In this document: one piece after another, positions 1-10,107 of the stretch
Position numbering within the stretch: position 1 is the stretch's first letter
How the letters are laid out: every line of letters begins with the position of its first letter
Assembly: GCA_022496805.1 (NCBI GenBank)
Contig: CM040093.1
Coordinates: forward strand, 5,148,501 to 5,212,500
From: Pohlia nutans
Lineage: Eukaryota; Streptophyta; Bryopsida; Bryales; Mniaceae
DNA length: 64,000 bases
Direction of reading: 5' to 3'
Translations under genes and position numbers: made by a program
Notes under the pieces: generated by a model
Seen by the model: the letters and a program-made list of their open reading frames with translations, nothing else
Told to the model about the DNA's origin: nothing
Database searches by the model: none

Positions 1-150
1 GAGACCACCAAGCTCTTACACACCTAATAATGAGAGACCACCAAGCTCTTCCATACTTTTTAACTATTTGAGGTGAACAAATAAGAGTACGTTAAAGAAA
101 AATTCACGGTATCTTATTCAAACACAAGGTGACTTTAAGGATAACTCTAA
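1..150. repeat. partial palindromic MITE, group W, cut by the window edge
   Basis: The segment matches the right half of the palindromic element at 24966-25273: it has the same 'accaccaagctctt' blocks followed by a terminal motif reading ggataactctaat. Group W elements share the terminal motif AATAGAGTTAWCCGNAAAG. The left half lies outside the window. Confidence 0.6.
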
Positions 151-669
151 TTTTAATTGAATTTTGAAGGAAATTTAATAGTGGATTCCCCAATGTGCTA
201 TGAAAATGGGGATTCTTTTTTTGAATTCCGACACCATATGTAGAAGTTATGAGGGGAAATGTGTTTTTTTCGAGAGAAAGAGCAGTGGAGCAGTAGAGAA
301 ATAGTTGAATTTCAGGGGGGGCAACAAGATGGGCGGAGTGTGGAAAATGGGGTGAACTATGGGGGGCAGAAGACCACCCCATTTTCCAAACTCATTAAAA
401 AAAAATTAATATTTTAAATTTTAAATTTAAATTTTATAAATAAAAATTATTATTTTAAACTATAGATTATTATTTTAACCTGAATCATATTATTTTTAAC
501 TAAAAAATATTATTTTTAACTAAAAGTTCAATTTTATAATTAAAAAATATTAATAAAAATTTGAAAATTAAATTCATTTAAAAAAATAAAAAACAAAAAA
601 TAAAGATAAAAATCGTCCAATGAGGGACGCCACGTGGGAGTCCATCTTGACAGTTAGTGGGGTCATGAA
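151..669. other. AT-rich intergenic stretch
   Basis: Very A/T-rich sequence, with runs of A and T between about 390 and 600. I see no gene or bounded element. Confidence 0.6.
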
Positions 670-1645
670 CAGTGGGGTACCAATCAAAATGTCGTTTTCG
701 AATTTGCAGTGAGAAAAATTTCAGTACTGCCAACTTTGAAAGCCTCCCGAGAGCTCACAAACTGGTATTTTACCACGAAAGTTTTACCAAAGAATCATCT
801 TTAAGTTAATTATATGTGTGCCAAATTTCAAGGCCAAAAGATTCACCGAAAAAAAGTTATTCAAAATCTACCAACATTGGTATTTTTTCACTGCTGCCAA
901 CTTTGACAGCCTCCCAAAAATTGAATAATGTTTTTTTTTGCCATGAAATTCTTGGAACAGAAACCTCTTTATATTAGTAACATATGATAAAAATTTCAAG
1001 GCCAAAAAATTAATACAAAAAAGGATATTAACAATCTACCAACATGCCCTCTAGGTTACAAGCAATGATTGAGGCAAAAGGAGGACATACACGTTGGTAG
1101 ATTGTAAATATTTTTTTTTGTATAAATTTTTTGACCTTGAATTTGGCATGAATGTTGTTATCATAAAGAGCATGTTGTGCCAAAAATTTCATGGTAAATA
1201 GACAAATTCTCAACCGTTGGGAGGGTGTCAAAGTTGGTGTCAAAGTTGGTAGATATGTTGCCTCAATCACATGTTGGTAGATTGTTTATATCTTTTTTTG
1301 TATTAATATTTTGGTCTTGAAATTTTTATCATATTTTATTAACATAAAGAGGTTTTTGTTCCAAGAATTTCATGGCAAAAACAAAATTATTCAATCTTTG
1401 GGAGGCTGTCAAAGTTGGCAGCAGTGAAAAAATACCAATGTTGGTAGATTTTGAATAACTTTTTTTTGGTGAATCTTTTGGCCTTGAAATTTGGCACACA
1501 TATAATTAACTTAAAGATAATTCTTTGGTAAAAATGTCGTGGTAAAATACTAGTTTTAGAGCTCTCGGGAGGCTTTCAAAGCTAGCAGTACTGAAATTTT
1601 TCTCACTGCGAATTCGAAAACGACATTTTGATTGGTACCCCACTG
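670..1645. mobile_element. palindromic Tc1/mariner-type foldback element, copy 1
   Basis: Both ends carry the same inverted sequence, CAGTGGGGTACCAATC at 670 and its complement ending at 1645. The arms (670 to about 1046 and about 1270 to 1645) are imperfect inverted copies. Each arm is built from degenerate modules containing 'gccaactttgac' and 'atctaccaaca'. The CAGTG terminus and a transposase C-terminus fossil in the centre point to Tc1/mariner. No clear TA duplication flanks this copy; both sides read AA. It cannot encode a transposase. Confidence 0.75.
1044..1100 (+). pseudogene. Tc1/mariner transposase C-terminal fossil inside the foldback centre
   Basis: A short open stretch ends IEAKGGHTRW followed by a TAG stop. 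The fragment at 26420-26647 ends IKAEGGYTCW and stop at the equivalent position, and both are followed by attgat/attgta. I infer that the palindrome captured the 3' end of a transposase gene. Only about 18 codons remain. Confidence 0.5.
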
Positions 1646-2274
1646 AACATTGGAATGGGTTGGTACTTTAATCCCCTTCCTCTACCCTTTATTTCCTCCC
1701 TAACCCCCAAAATTCTTAGAAAATGTGCTACATGTCTTTTAAAACTTGGAGATTTATTTATTTTTCAAATTTTTTTCGCCATTCTATAGAGGGTGGAATG
1801 TACTTATGTTTCACCGCTCGGATTCGTATTTAAATAAAGAAAGTAAAAAATATTACAATTCCAAAAACAAAGAGTCTTTTTCTGAACTTTTAAACCCCCA
1901 ACAAGTGCAAGGTGTTCTTCAACATCCTAAACATCTCCAAACGCAACGAAAATTGGTACACAACTAAGTAACATCATATAGAATGTGAAAGTGAAGTGAG
2001 ATAGGTTTCGGTAATGAGGTTTTTTTGATGTAGCCATGGTCAAACGCATCTGAAATTTTTGGGCATGTGTTTTTTTGGGGTATTTTTTTTTCCATCAAAT
2101 GCAATTATCTTGCAATCCGTGCGGTCAAAATCAACGAAATTTGTTGTGTATGTTTTTCAAGTAGTTTAGGACAAGATCTTACGGTTAGAAGGTAAAAAAT
2201 AACATTCTTTTGGATTTTTTTCATAGGGGAGTAAAAATGGCAACATTGGAGTGTTTTTGGAGGAAAAACACTCC

Positions 2275-2291
2275 GGTCCTTTAGGGGTTAA
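2275..2291. repeat. one-ended piggyBac-type terminus
   Basis: GGTCCTTTAGGGG followed by TTAA matches the right end of family I elements. I could not place a convincing left end upstream, so this may be a truncated copy. Confidence 0.4.
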
Positions 2292-3148
2292 AGGGGGTCA
2301 TGAACGCACGTGATTCCAAGGCTTAATAAAGAGTGCACCCCTTAGGAATAGACCGGTTGTTTTAGGTTAGACTGGTTGTCGGGCAGGGTGGAGATGCTTT
2401 AATGTAGAAGTACCCACAACCGTTAGAATAAGGTTTTTAGCATAGAAAATATTGAAATTTCACTAATTAGATAATTATCTTTCTTAGAAAAACGTGGATA
2501 CTATAGAATGGTAATTTTTTGGATTTTTTTCTTAAAACTAAATTTATTATAAAAAAATTAAATGAAAAGTTCTTTGAAACCTATGACTAATACAAAGGTT
2601 TAGTTATAACTAACAAGAGTGAGATAAATTCCTGAACATAAAGTTGCTATGTGTTGTCTGTTCTGTATTAGCTAATATTTTGTTGGCTTTTGGGTCCATA
2701 AAACGCAACTTCTAAGAGGTATACAGATTAGTTATGGAGTACTTATCAACTATGGGTACTTCTATTGGGCGTTTGTCGACTAGAATTCTTATCAAAGTAC
2801 ACTCTTTTGAGGATTTTGAGAGTTTGAAAAATCCATTCAGGAGAGAGCAAAATATATATGTGAAATTTAAAGTGGTAGGATGGACTGTACGGATAAAAGA
2901 GAACAAATTTTTGATAGAAAATTAAAAATTTGGCATTATATTTTAATGGTGGATGAAACAAAGGGCAACCTAGTGCATTGTCACAAGAAGAGTATGCACT
3001 CCAAATATGTGAAGAAAATTATCTTCTAATCTTTTTCAAATCTTTTTGAATTGATTAAAGTTTCAAATTTTAAATGTGTTATTTTAGAGAGGGATTAATT
3101 GTTTCTCAATTTAAAAAACTTTTTTGATGGATTTCTTTTTTGAATGTA

Positions 3149-4138
3149 CAGTGGGGTGACACCCAAATTGGCACCTTGTGCAATTCCAGATATAGTGCCC
3201 ACACTGCTGCCAACTTTGACACCCTCTCAAGGGCTCGAAAATTGTTATTTTAACATGAAATTTTAGAAACAAAATCATTATTATGTTGAAACCATGTGTA
3301 CCAAATTTCAAGGCCAGAAGATTGATACAAAAACAGATATTCAAGATTTACTAACAAGGGGTAGCTGTAAGAAATGTTTCACTATTGCCAACTTTGACAC
3401 CCTCCTAAAGATTGAAGAATTTCTTTTTTCCCATGGAATTTTGGGAGTAAGAATATCTTTATGTTGTTTACACATTTGAAAAGATTCAAGTCCAAAAGAC
3501 CCACAAAAAAAATGATATTCCAAATCTACCAACAGGTGTAGTTGTGAGAAACAAAGAGGAAAATTGTCTCACAACTTTGACTGCCTCTCTAGGGTTGGGA
3601 ATTTGTTATTTTAAAATGGAATTTTTGGCACAAAATCACTTTTTAGTTGATAACACGTGCAAAAACTTTCATGTTGAAATAACAAATTCCCAACCCTAGA
3701 GAGGCAGTCAAAGTTGTGAGACAATTTTCCTCTTTGTTTCTCACAACTACACCTGTTGGTAGATTTGGAATATCATTTTTTTTGTGGGTCTTTTGGACTT
3801 GAACCTTTTCATATGTGTAAACAACATTTTGATATTCCTACTCCAAAAATTCCATGGGAAAAAAAAATTCTTCAATCCTTGGGAGGGAGTCAAAGTTGGC
3901 AGTAGTGAAACATTTCTTACAGCTACCCCTTGTTAGTAAATCTTGAATATCTTTTTTTGTATCAATCTTCTGGCCTTGAAATTTGGTACACATGGTTTCA
4001 ACATAATAATGATTTCGTTTCTAAAATTTCATGTTAAAATAACAATTTTCGAGCCCTCGGGAGGGTATCAAAGTTGGCAGCAGTGTGGGCACTATCCCTG
4101 GAATTGCACAAGGTGCCAATTTCGGTGTCACCCCACTG
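3149..4138. mobile_element. palindromic Tc1/mariner-type foldback element, copy 2, with TA duplication
   Basis: The body starts CAGTGGGGTGACACC and ends with the complement, and TA flanks it at 3147-3148 and 4139-4140. The two arms meet near 3650 and are inverted copies. As a result the two outer ends give near-identical conceptual translations on opposite strands. Each arm holds about three degenerate modules starting near 3207, 3385 and 3574 (period about 180-190 bp). Size and module type match the element at 670-1645, but the sequences differ. Confidence 0.8.
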
Positions 4139-4911
4139 TACAGGCTTCACAATTTACACTCATGTGAGTCATGTCAAGCGATAGATAGCTAGAATCTCCA
4201 GTCCTCTTTCAAGGTCGGCGTGAATGAAGTGTCTGTTCATAATGTCAATGACTAAGTGTTCACTAGACAAAGGGCCACTGGAACCCCGGGGAAGTCACTG
4301 TCAAGAATTTAGATAACTATAAGAGAACAAATATAGGGTGTCTTCTATTCATTTGAGATAAAAATTATAAATTTATAGAAGTAATATAGGGTGTTTTAAA
4401 ACCAATTTGGGAATATTTTAGGAATATTCTCATAATATGTATGGAATATATCCTAAATATACTATAAATAGTAGAATATTCCAATTATTTCATAGCCCCC
4501 CATTGAATACCCTTTGTACGCTCATATGTATCCAAAATTTACACTAAGTGACTTCCCCAAGACTGGAACAAAACTACTCTCCTCTGGGAAAGGCAAAACA
4601 CCATTATTGTACTAAGCCGTCAGGGTTGGCATGTGATGTCAAATAGTTATTTTCTTTGAAAAAATATTTTTCAACAAATGTCAAATTCTGCGAATATTTT
4701 TGAAGATTCTCTTTTTGTGGTAAGTAGTAGCTCGTAATTAAATCTTGGTACTCCTCGTACATTGATCAATACTGATAAAGGTTGAGATCACTTTCCTAAT
4801 GATGCTCCCCTTTGTCTGATCTCACTCTAGTCTCAATGCATCTTCTTCTTGCCATTGTGTCAAGAGATCATTGGACTAGAAGAGAGGGATTAGAACTCAT
4901 AATGCTAAAAA

Positions 4912-5164
4912 GGCCATATTCGTTATATTGAGGCTTTTTGCAGTCTCATTTTTATCTTCGACTCGAAGATAAACCGTTTTATCTCCTTACTACTATTTTT
5001 TTATAAATATTTAACAACACCACCTTTTGGAATTTCATTATAGAATCACTATTTGAGCATTAATTTATTTTTTTGGTTTCAATTATTATTTTTAAAATGA
5101 ATTTTTGAATAACTGGCATTTTGTCTCAGAATCAGCTAAAAGTCTCAATATAACAAATATGACC
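4912..5164. mobile_element. MITE with ~25-bp terminal inverted repeats
   Basis: The left end GGCCATATTCGTTATATTGA is mirrored by tcaatataacaaatatgacc at the right end. The internal part is AT-rich and non-coding. I did not resolve the target duplication or superfamily. Confidence 0.6.
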
Positions 5165-5233
5165 ATTAAAGAACTATTAACTTCTTAACATGTAGCATTA
5201 ACTCTCCACCAAATAGCTACAATGACTCACTAT

Positions 5234-5449
5234 CATTAGGAGAGATATGGGACCTCAAGAAGGCCCCTTTCCTTTGTCAAACTGCTGATCAACAATAAAC
5301 CAACAACAACCAATCAAAATATATATATATATATATTTAATATATATATATATACATATATTAAAAAATCATTTTTTTTTGAAAAAATAAAAATAAAATT
5401 GTAGTTTGACATGGCAAACGGTTGTTCACGTCAGATTGCGATTTAAAAT

Positions 5450-5514
<65 letters not shown>

Positions 5515-5580
5515 CCCGGCCAGCTGAATTCAGCTCATCCAAACTGGGGGCCTTCTTGAGGCCCCATATCTCTTCTAATG
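5234..5580. mobile_element. MITE with ~35-bp inverted ends and internal TA microsatellites
   Basis: CATTAGGAGAGATATGGGAC at the left is mirrored at the right end, and the next bases (CTCAAGAAGGCC) pair as well. The interior contains TA repeats near 5319-5358 and 5459-5511. TA tracts inside a MITE are prone to length change. Confidence 0.65.
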
Positions 5581-5772
5581 TTGGCCTCTACATGCATGCT
5601 CAACTTGACTAATTTTTCTTTGTTTTTTTTTGTTCAATACCACATTGCTTTTAAAATCCAATAGCAGGGAGTGACAATCGCAGTAAGTTCCGTACCTCCC
5701 TTGTCACTGCCAAGGCTCCGAAGCACAGGGAGAGATAAAGACATTCCCACATGCAATTTCATATGGGAAGTG

Positions 5773-5859
5773 GGACAAAATTCCCACAATTGTAACTTTC
5801 TTGAGATGATTGTAGTGTATTTTTGATCTGGGAAAGTTACAATTGTGGGAAATTTGTCC
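5773..5859. repeat. 27-bp inverted repeat, hairpin-forming
   Basis: GGACAAAATTCCCACAATTG and the following bases pair with the complementary copy at 5832-5859 across a ~32-base loop. It lies about 270 bp upstream of the COQ2-like start. It could be a tiny MITE. Confidence 0.55.
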
Positions 5860-6512
5860 GCGTTTCCCACATTTCCCATAACCCTAGTCCATGACAGCTC
5901 CATTTGTCAGCGACCAGTCCGCCCGCCAGCCTTTGAACGTCAACCTTGTGCGTTGAGCAGGCAACGAGCCCAACGTTGACAATCACGTCACCGGGGCACA
6001 GTATGAAAACCCTGAATCCCACTCACAACGTTATTTCTTTCAAAACATTCACACCTGCAGGTCCTCACTACTGTTCTTTAGCCATTACTGACTACTAAGT
6101 CATCAATCTATCTGAGATCGAGCTCCATGGCATCATTCAGCCTGAGCCGAAGTAGTAGCAGTACTAGAATTATGAGTTACAGTACCCGTCTCGCAAGTCC
6201 ACCGAGCCACGGAACAGTCGTCCGCCTTCGCCTGAGCAGTCGGTTGGCTTGCACTGTACCTTCGTTGATCAGTGCCCGGCATCGACGTCGTCTGGATCAT
6301 ACAGTGACAACATGTTCGGCAGTGAGAGGAGACAATGAGCATTCTACAGTGGCGCCGACGACGACTTGGATTCATGAAACTGTACGTGTCGAGGCGTGTG
6401 CAGCCGTTTCTGCAAGTGGCTCGCGTCCACGATGTGCGGTGGCTGGCTGGACCGTGGTGGTTCGTGTTAGCACCGTTTTTCTGGTAAGCATAAATTTTAG
6501 TACTAGGATCTC

Positions 6513-6731
6513 AGCCATGGCCTCATATGGATACCCCTCCAAAAATAGTGTGATTTTCGAGAAATATTTTTTGGTAAGAAGAAAACATTGGAAAATCACA
6601 AAAATTGGAGGGTGTTATAGACACCTTGGCTGCAACTATATACATGATGTTAAAGACAGAATTTTTAGCACACATAAAATGAGTTAAACATATGTCACAC
6701 TAAAACTGGTACCCATATCAGGCCATTTCCC
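6513..6731. mobile_element. MITE group X (Harbinger-like), in COQ2-like intron 1
   Basis: The ends ATGGCCTCATATGGATACC and GGTACCCATATCAGGCCAT are inverted. The whole segment is an inverted-orientation copy of 29154-29389, including the internal 'agttgcag'/'ctgcaact' block. Flanking duplications are eroded here. Confidence 0.65.
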
Positions 6732-7381
6732 TCAAAGGCTAGCTCGAACTACTTCTGACCGTCATGTTCGTTGTTTTGGCTGAAATCTAGTGAGGACTTT
6801 CAAGAGTTTGTAGACTTCAGAGGTCGGAAGAAAAGTATAGATCTCACTACTAGGATCATACAAGGTGTGCTACGTTTGATAGAGATCAAGAACTGAAGTT
6901 ACTATGGCGTAAGTTGGACTGAAATTGAATGAATGAGTGCAGGGGGGCTGGTTTAGCAGTGGAGAATGGAAGTGGACCTCCTGATTTGAAAATGCTGGCT
7001 ATACTTGCCGTTGCATCTGCGCTTCTGCTCAGTGCCGCTTGTACTGTCAACGACGTCCTCGACAAGGACTTAGATAGAAAGGCAAGAAGCACATGATTCA
7101 GTCACCCTTATGTACATTCATATGTTTACAATAATCAGGTTGTAAAAAGGATTGATCATTCAGAAGCCATTCTCAAAGAAAAAGAATAAGTCAAGGCATG
7201 GCTGACCGTCCGAAAATCTCATTATCAGTAAGGTCTGTGAGGCCCAAAAACAACCTTTGATGAGATTTTATGTTCATAATAAGAGTCCACTTTTCTCGCA
7301 TTTTTTTTTTCCTAGTTTTTGTCCTATGTTTTATACTTCTGAAAAACGTGAGTATTGTTCACTTCAAATAGGGTGGACAAT

Positions 7382-7510
7382 TGAGTTAACCGAAATCAGA
7401 ACAAGTGATCTGACCTCCAAAGTATAAGGAAACTAGAGGCTATGATGTCTTTGAGTGTAACCGCAATCAGATCAAATAGTGAACCCAACACCCTCCACCT
7501 TCAATTTCAC
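7382..7510. repeat. dispersed repeat, left part of a group W-type element
   Basis: The sequence from TGAGTTAACCGAAATCAGAA to the block 'caacaccctccaccttcaat' is repeated at 53545-53680. It lies in COQ2-like intron 2. No right terminus was found here. Confidence 0.5.
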
Positions 7511-7946
7511 ACAGGAGCTTTGCAAAACCATTTTTTGAATATTGAGATAACTCTTTTTGGCATAATAAACCATTAAGTTGAAACATGCCAAAAAAGGTGG
7601 ACTTTTTTCATGAAACGAAGGGAGTATCTTCAACGGTCATAGGCACTTGATGAGCATGGTGATAGGCCCATTCTTTGAGGGTTCATTAGGAGTTGAGAGT
7701 TACTATTTTTAATGTTTGTTACTTTGCAGGTGAAGAGAACCAAGCTGCGGCCAGTTGCTGCTGGTACAGTGACTCCTCTCCAAGGGTGGATTTTTTTCGG
7801 AGCTCAGTATCTCTTATATTTGGTCGTCCTATCTCAGTTGGAGGCTTTCAGGTTAATATTCCTTCCTACTCCTTACTGTATGTCCTATTGTCCTGATTGA
7901 GAATAAAAATTGTACTATTGGATTCCTCTCATTGTATTCATATTAA

Positions 7947-8317
7947 CCCTTAAAGGACATGGAGTGAAAATGGAAGCTGCCCAAAAGAATCTCAAGCTGC
8001 CCACCAGCAAGTAACCACAGCCATGCAAATTGCAGAGTTTACTGCCGCTTGTCATGTGCCTACATCCCAAACCTCTATCCCTATCACTCATCTTTAATAG
8101 CAGCCCGAACAACAACCCTGCCTTCTTCGTCGCACAAAATCGATTCCACTACGTGACTGGGTGACCCTCGATGGGCGGAAGCAGAGAATCTCACCTTGCA
8201 ATGGCAACCACATTCGAACGCACCAATCCTATCATTTTCTAGTGGAATATTTTTAAAGTTTTTTTTGCTTTATTCTTTCAAAATTAAGCCCCTTGGGCTT
8301 ATGGTGTCCTTTAAGGG
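7947..8317. mobile_element. piggyBac-type MITE, 371 bp, TTAA-flanked
   Basis: It has perfect 13-bp inverted ends CCCTTAAAGGACA and is flanked by TTAA at 7943-7946 and 8318-8321. The interior is unlike family I and carries no transposase. It lies in COQ2-like intron 3. Confidence 0.85.
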
Positions 8318-8571
8318 TTAAAGAACATGAATTATCCATTCTAAATAATAACAAACTTAAGAGTTGATAATTCAATTTTTGGGGGACAAAAAGCCTGAAC
8401 ATCAATATCCTCCTGCTGCATGTGCTGGTGATCAGAGTTTGGAGCCTTGAACTCCAGGTGCTTCTTACTCTTCAATTGATCCTCAACATCATATATCCGC
8501 TTGCGAAGCGTTTTACTCACTGGGTGAGCTCCCTATATCTCTCATGTTGTTCCTTTTCATTTCTCCTTTAA

Positions 8572-8802
8572 CCCCTAAAGGACGAAGCATTCATGATTTT
8601 AAAATGACAAATTCAATTGATCATATTGTGAAATATATAATTCAGATGGGATCAAATTTTATATCATCGGAATCAGAGAAGAACATTGCTTGTGTTGGTC
8701 AAAAAACAGATAAGCTTGAACAAAAGGAAGTTCACATAGGACCCACTCAAAAATGCTAAAAAAGACGTGAGGCCCAATTCGGGCTTCTTGGTCCTTTAGG
8801 GG
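8572..8802. mobile_element. piggyBac-type MITE family I, 231 bp
   Basis: TTAA (8568-8571 and 8803-8806) flanks a body beginning CCCCTAAAGGAC and ending GTCCTTTAGGGG. The interior motif ttgatcatattgtgaaa recurs in other family I copies (9681, 37778, 62672). It lies in COQ2-like intron 4. Confidence 0.85.
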
Positions 8803-9209
8803 TTAATACTAAGCCATGATTAAATCTTACTTTTGTCATACACTTCAGCAACTTTCAGCCCAGAGTTCACATTGAGAAAAAAAACTACACGTCCCGTTGT
8901 GCAAGTGTTTTGTTGTGGTTAATGTCCCACATAGCACCACTAGAAGGAAACATGTCATTTTTCACTTACTATAAACGAAAAGGGAACAAAATCGCGCCAG
9001 GCACGCACATGGGTTGTGTCACCGCTGGTGAGTGGTTTTGGTCATAAGAAGACATAAATATAAGCATAATTAATATTTAGCCACTGTTCACTGTTCTCAA
9101 GAAATGAGGAATGAAAAACGACAGGTCTTCTGACTAGTGCACTAGTTCAATTATTTGGTACTTGGGACATTAACCGCAACAAGACACTTGCATTGTGTTC
9201 CCAAGTTAA

Positions 9210-9256
9210 CCCCTAAAAGACCAAGAAGTCCAAATTGGACCTCATGTTTTTGAATG
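9210..9256. mobile_element. truncated family I piggyBac-type MITE beside a splice acceptor
   Basis: TTAA at 9206-9209 is followed by CCCCTAAAAGACCAAGAAG and then about 30 bp matching the family I end at 37778. The match stops about 12 bp before the acceptor AG of COQ2-like exon 5 (exon begins 9269). The rest of the element is missing. Confidence 0.65.
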
Positions 9257-9407
9257 TCTGGCATGTAGACTGCGGTGTATTTGGGGCTGGCAAACAATTG
9301 GAGTGTTTTCTTGGGATGGGTAGCGGTGCGAGGAACCGGGGACCTCGCGTTCCCGGTACTCCTTCCTGTTCTCTTCGCAGCCTGCTGCTGGAACCTTGTG
9401 TTAAATA

Positions 9408-9509
9408 TTCCCTATGTCCCATAATGACTTACACGTAGGTTCTCTGAAATCTACCTCAAGTGGTAGATTTCAGAGAACCTACGTGCAAGTCATTATGAGA
9501 CAGAGGGAG
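9408..9509. mobile_element. Stowaway-type MITE inside a coding exon
   Basis: A near-perfect 102-bp palindrome with ends TTCCCTATGTCCCATAATGA and, on the other strand, CTCCCTCTGTCTCATAATGA, flanked by TA at 9406-9407 and 9510-9511. Ends of the CTCCCTC type with a TA duplication are the known Stowaway (Tc1/mariner MITE) signature. Removing the element plus one TA restores continuous COQ2 homology (CCWNLVLN joined to TIYSHQDKKDD), so it sits within exon 5. Confidence 0.9.
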
Positions 9510-9680
9510 TACAATCTACAGTCACCAAGATAAGAAGGATGATCCCAAGGCTGGGGTCAAGTCACTGGCCCTTTTATTTGGCAAGCATACCAAGCCATGG
9601 CTCACGGGCTTCAACATGGCGTTCGTTGCTAGCCTCAGCATTGCGGGTCACATCGCGGCTATTGGTATGACAATTCCAGA

Positions 9681-9913
9681 ACCCCCTGGTTCACCAAGGA
9701 TTCATGGTTTTAAAATGAAAATTTTAATTGATTATATTGTGAAAAATATAATTCAGATGGGATCAAATTTTATGTCATCCAAATCAGTGAAAATCATTGC
9801 TTGTGTTGGTCAAAAGGATGATAAATTTAAACAAAATAAAGTCCACATTGGACCTACTCAAAATTGCTTAAAAAAACATGAGATCCAATTTGGACTTCTG
9901 GATCCTTTAGGTG
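9681..9913. mobile_element. piggyBac-type MITE family I, left end eroded
   Basis: The body matches family I from 'accaaggattcatgg' onward and ends GGATCCTTTAGGTG followed by TTAA at 9914-9917. The left TTAA has decayed to AGAA. It begins about 16 bp after the exon 5 donor of the COQ2-like gene. Confidence 0.7.
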
Positions 9914-9954
9914 TTAATGCATTGAGTTTGATCAGTTTTGCTATATTGACTACA

Positions 9955-10074
9955 CACTAGTAGAAAAGGTGGTAGTGCTGAGGGAGATGCCTAAGCAAGT
10001 GGTGCCTAATTCCACACATGCACAGTGATTTTGCCTAGGCATCTCCCTGGGGAGCGCCACCTTTTCTACTAGTG
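9955..10074. mobile_element. CACTA-type MITE, 120 bp, with 3-bp duplication
   Basis: The ends are CACTAGTAGAAAAGGTGG and its complement, and the 3-bp duplication ACA flanks both sides (9952-9954 and 10075-10077). A second paired block, GAGATGCCTA, lies inside. CACTA termini and 3-bp duplications define that superfamily. It lies in COQ2-like intron 5. Confidence 0.85.
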
Positions 10075-10107
10075 ACAATTACCGGTATAGTCATATTCAA
10101 CATTTAA

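Noticed and set aside
1889..2291. Possible complete TTAA element between TTAAACCCCCAAC and GGTCCTTTAGGGG
   Set aside because: The left end does not pair with the right end, so only the right terminus is reported.
3111..4167. Two near-identical ~75-aa frames on opposite strands (3111-3344 and 3943-4167)
   Set aside because: They are mirror images produced by the palindromic foldback element, not a gene pair.
9616..9960. 114-aa open frame
   Set aside because: It is the tail of COQ2-like exon 5 running through the donor into a family I MITE; homology stops at 9664.
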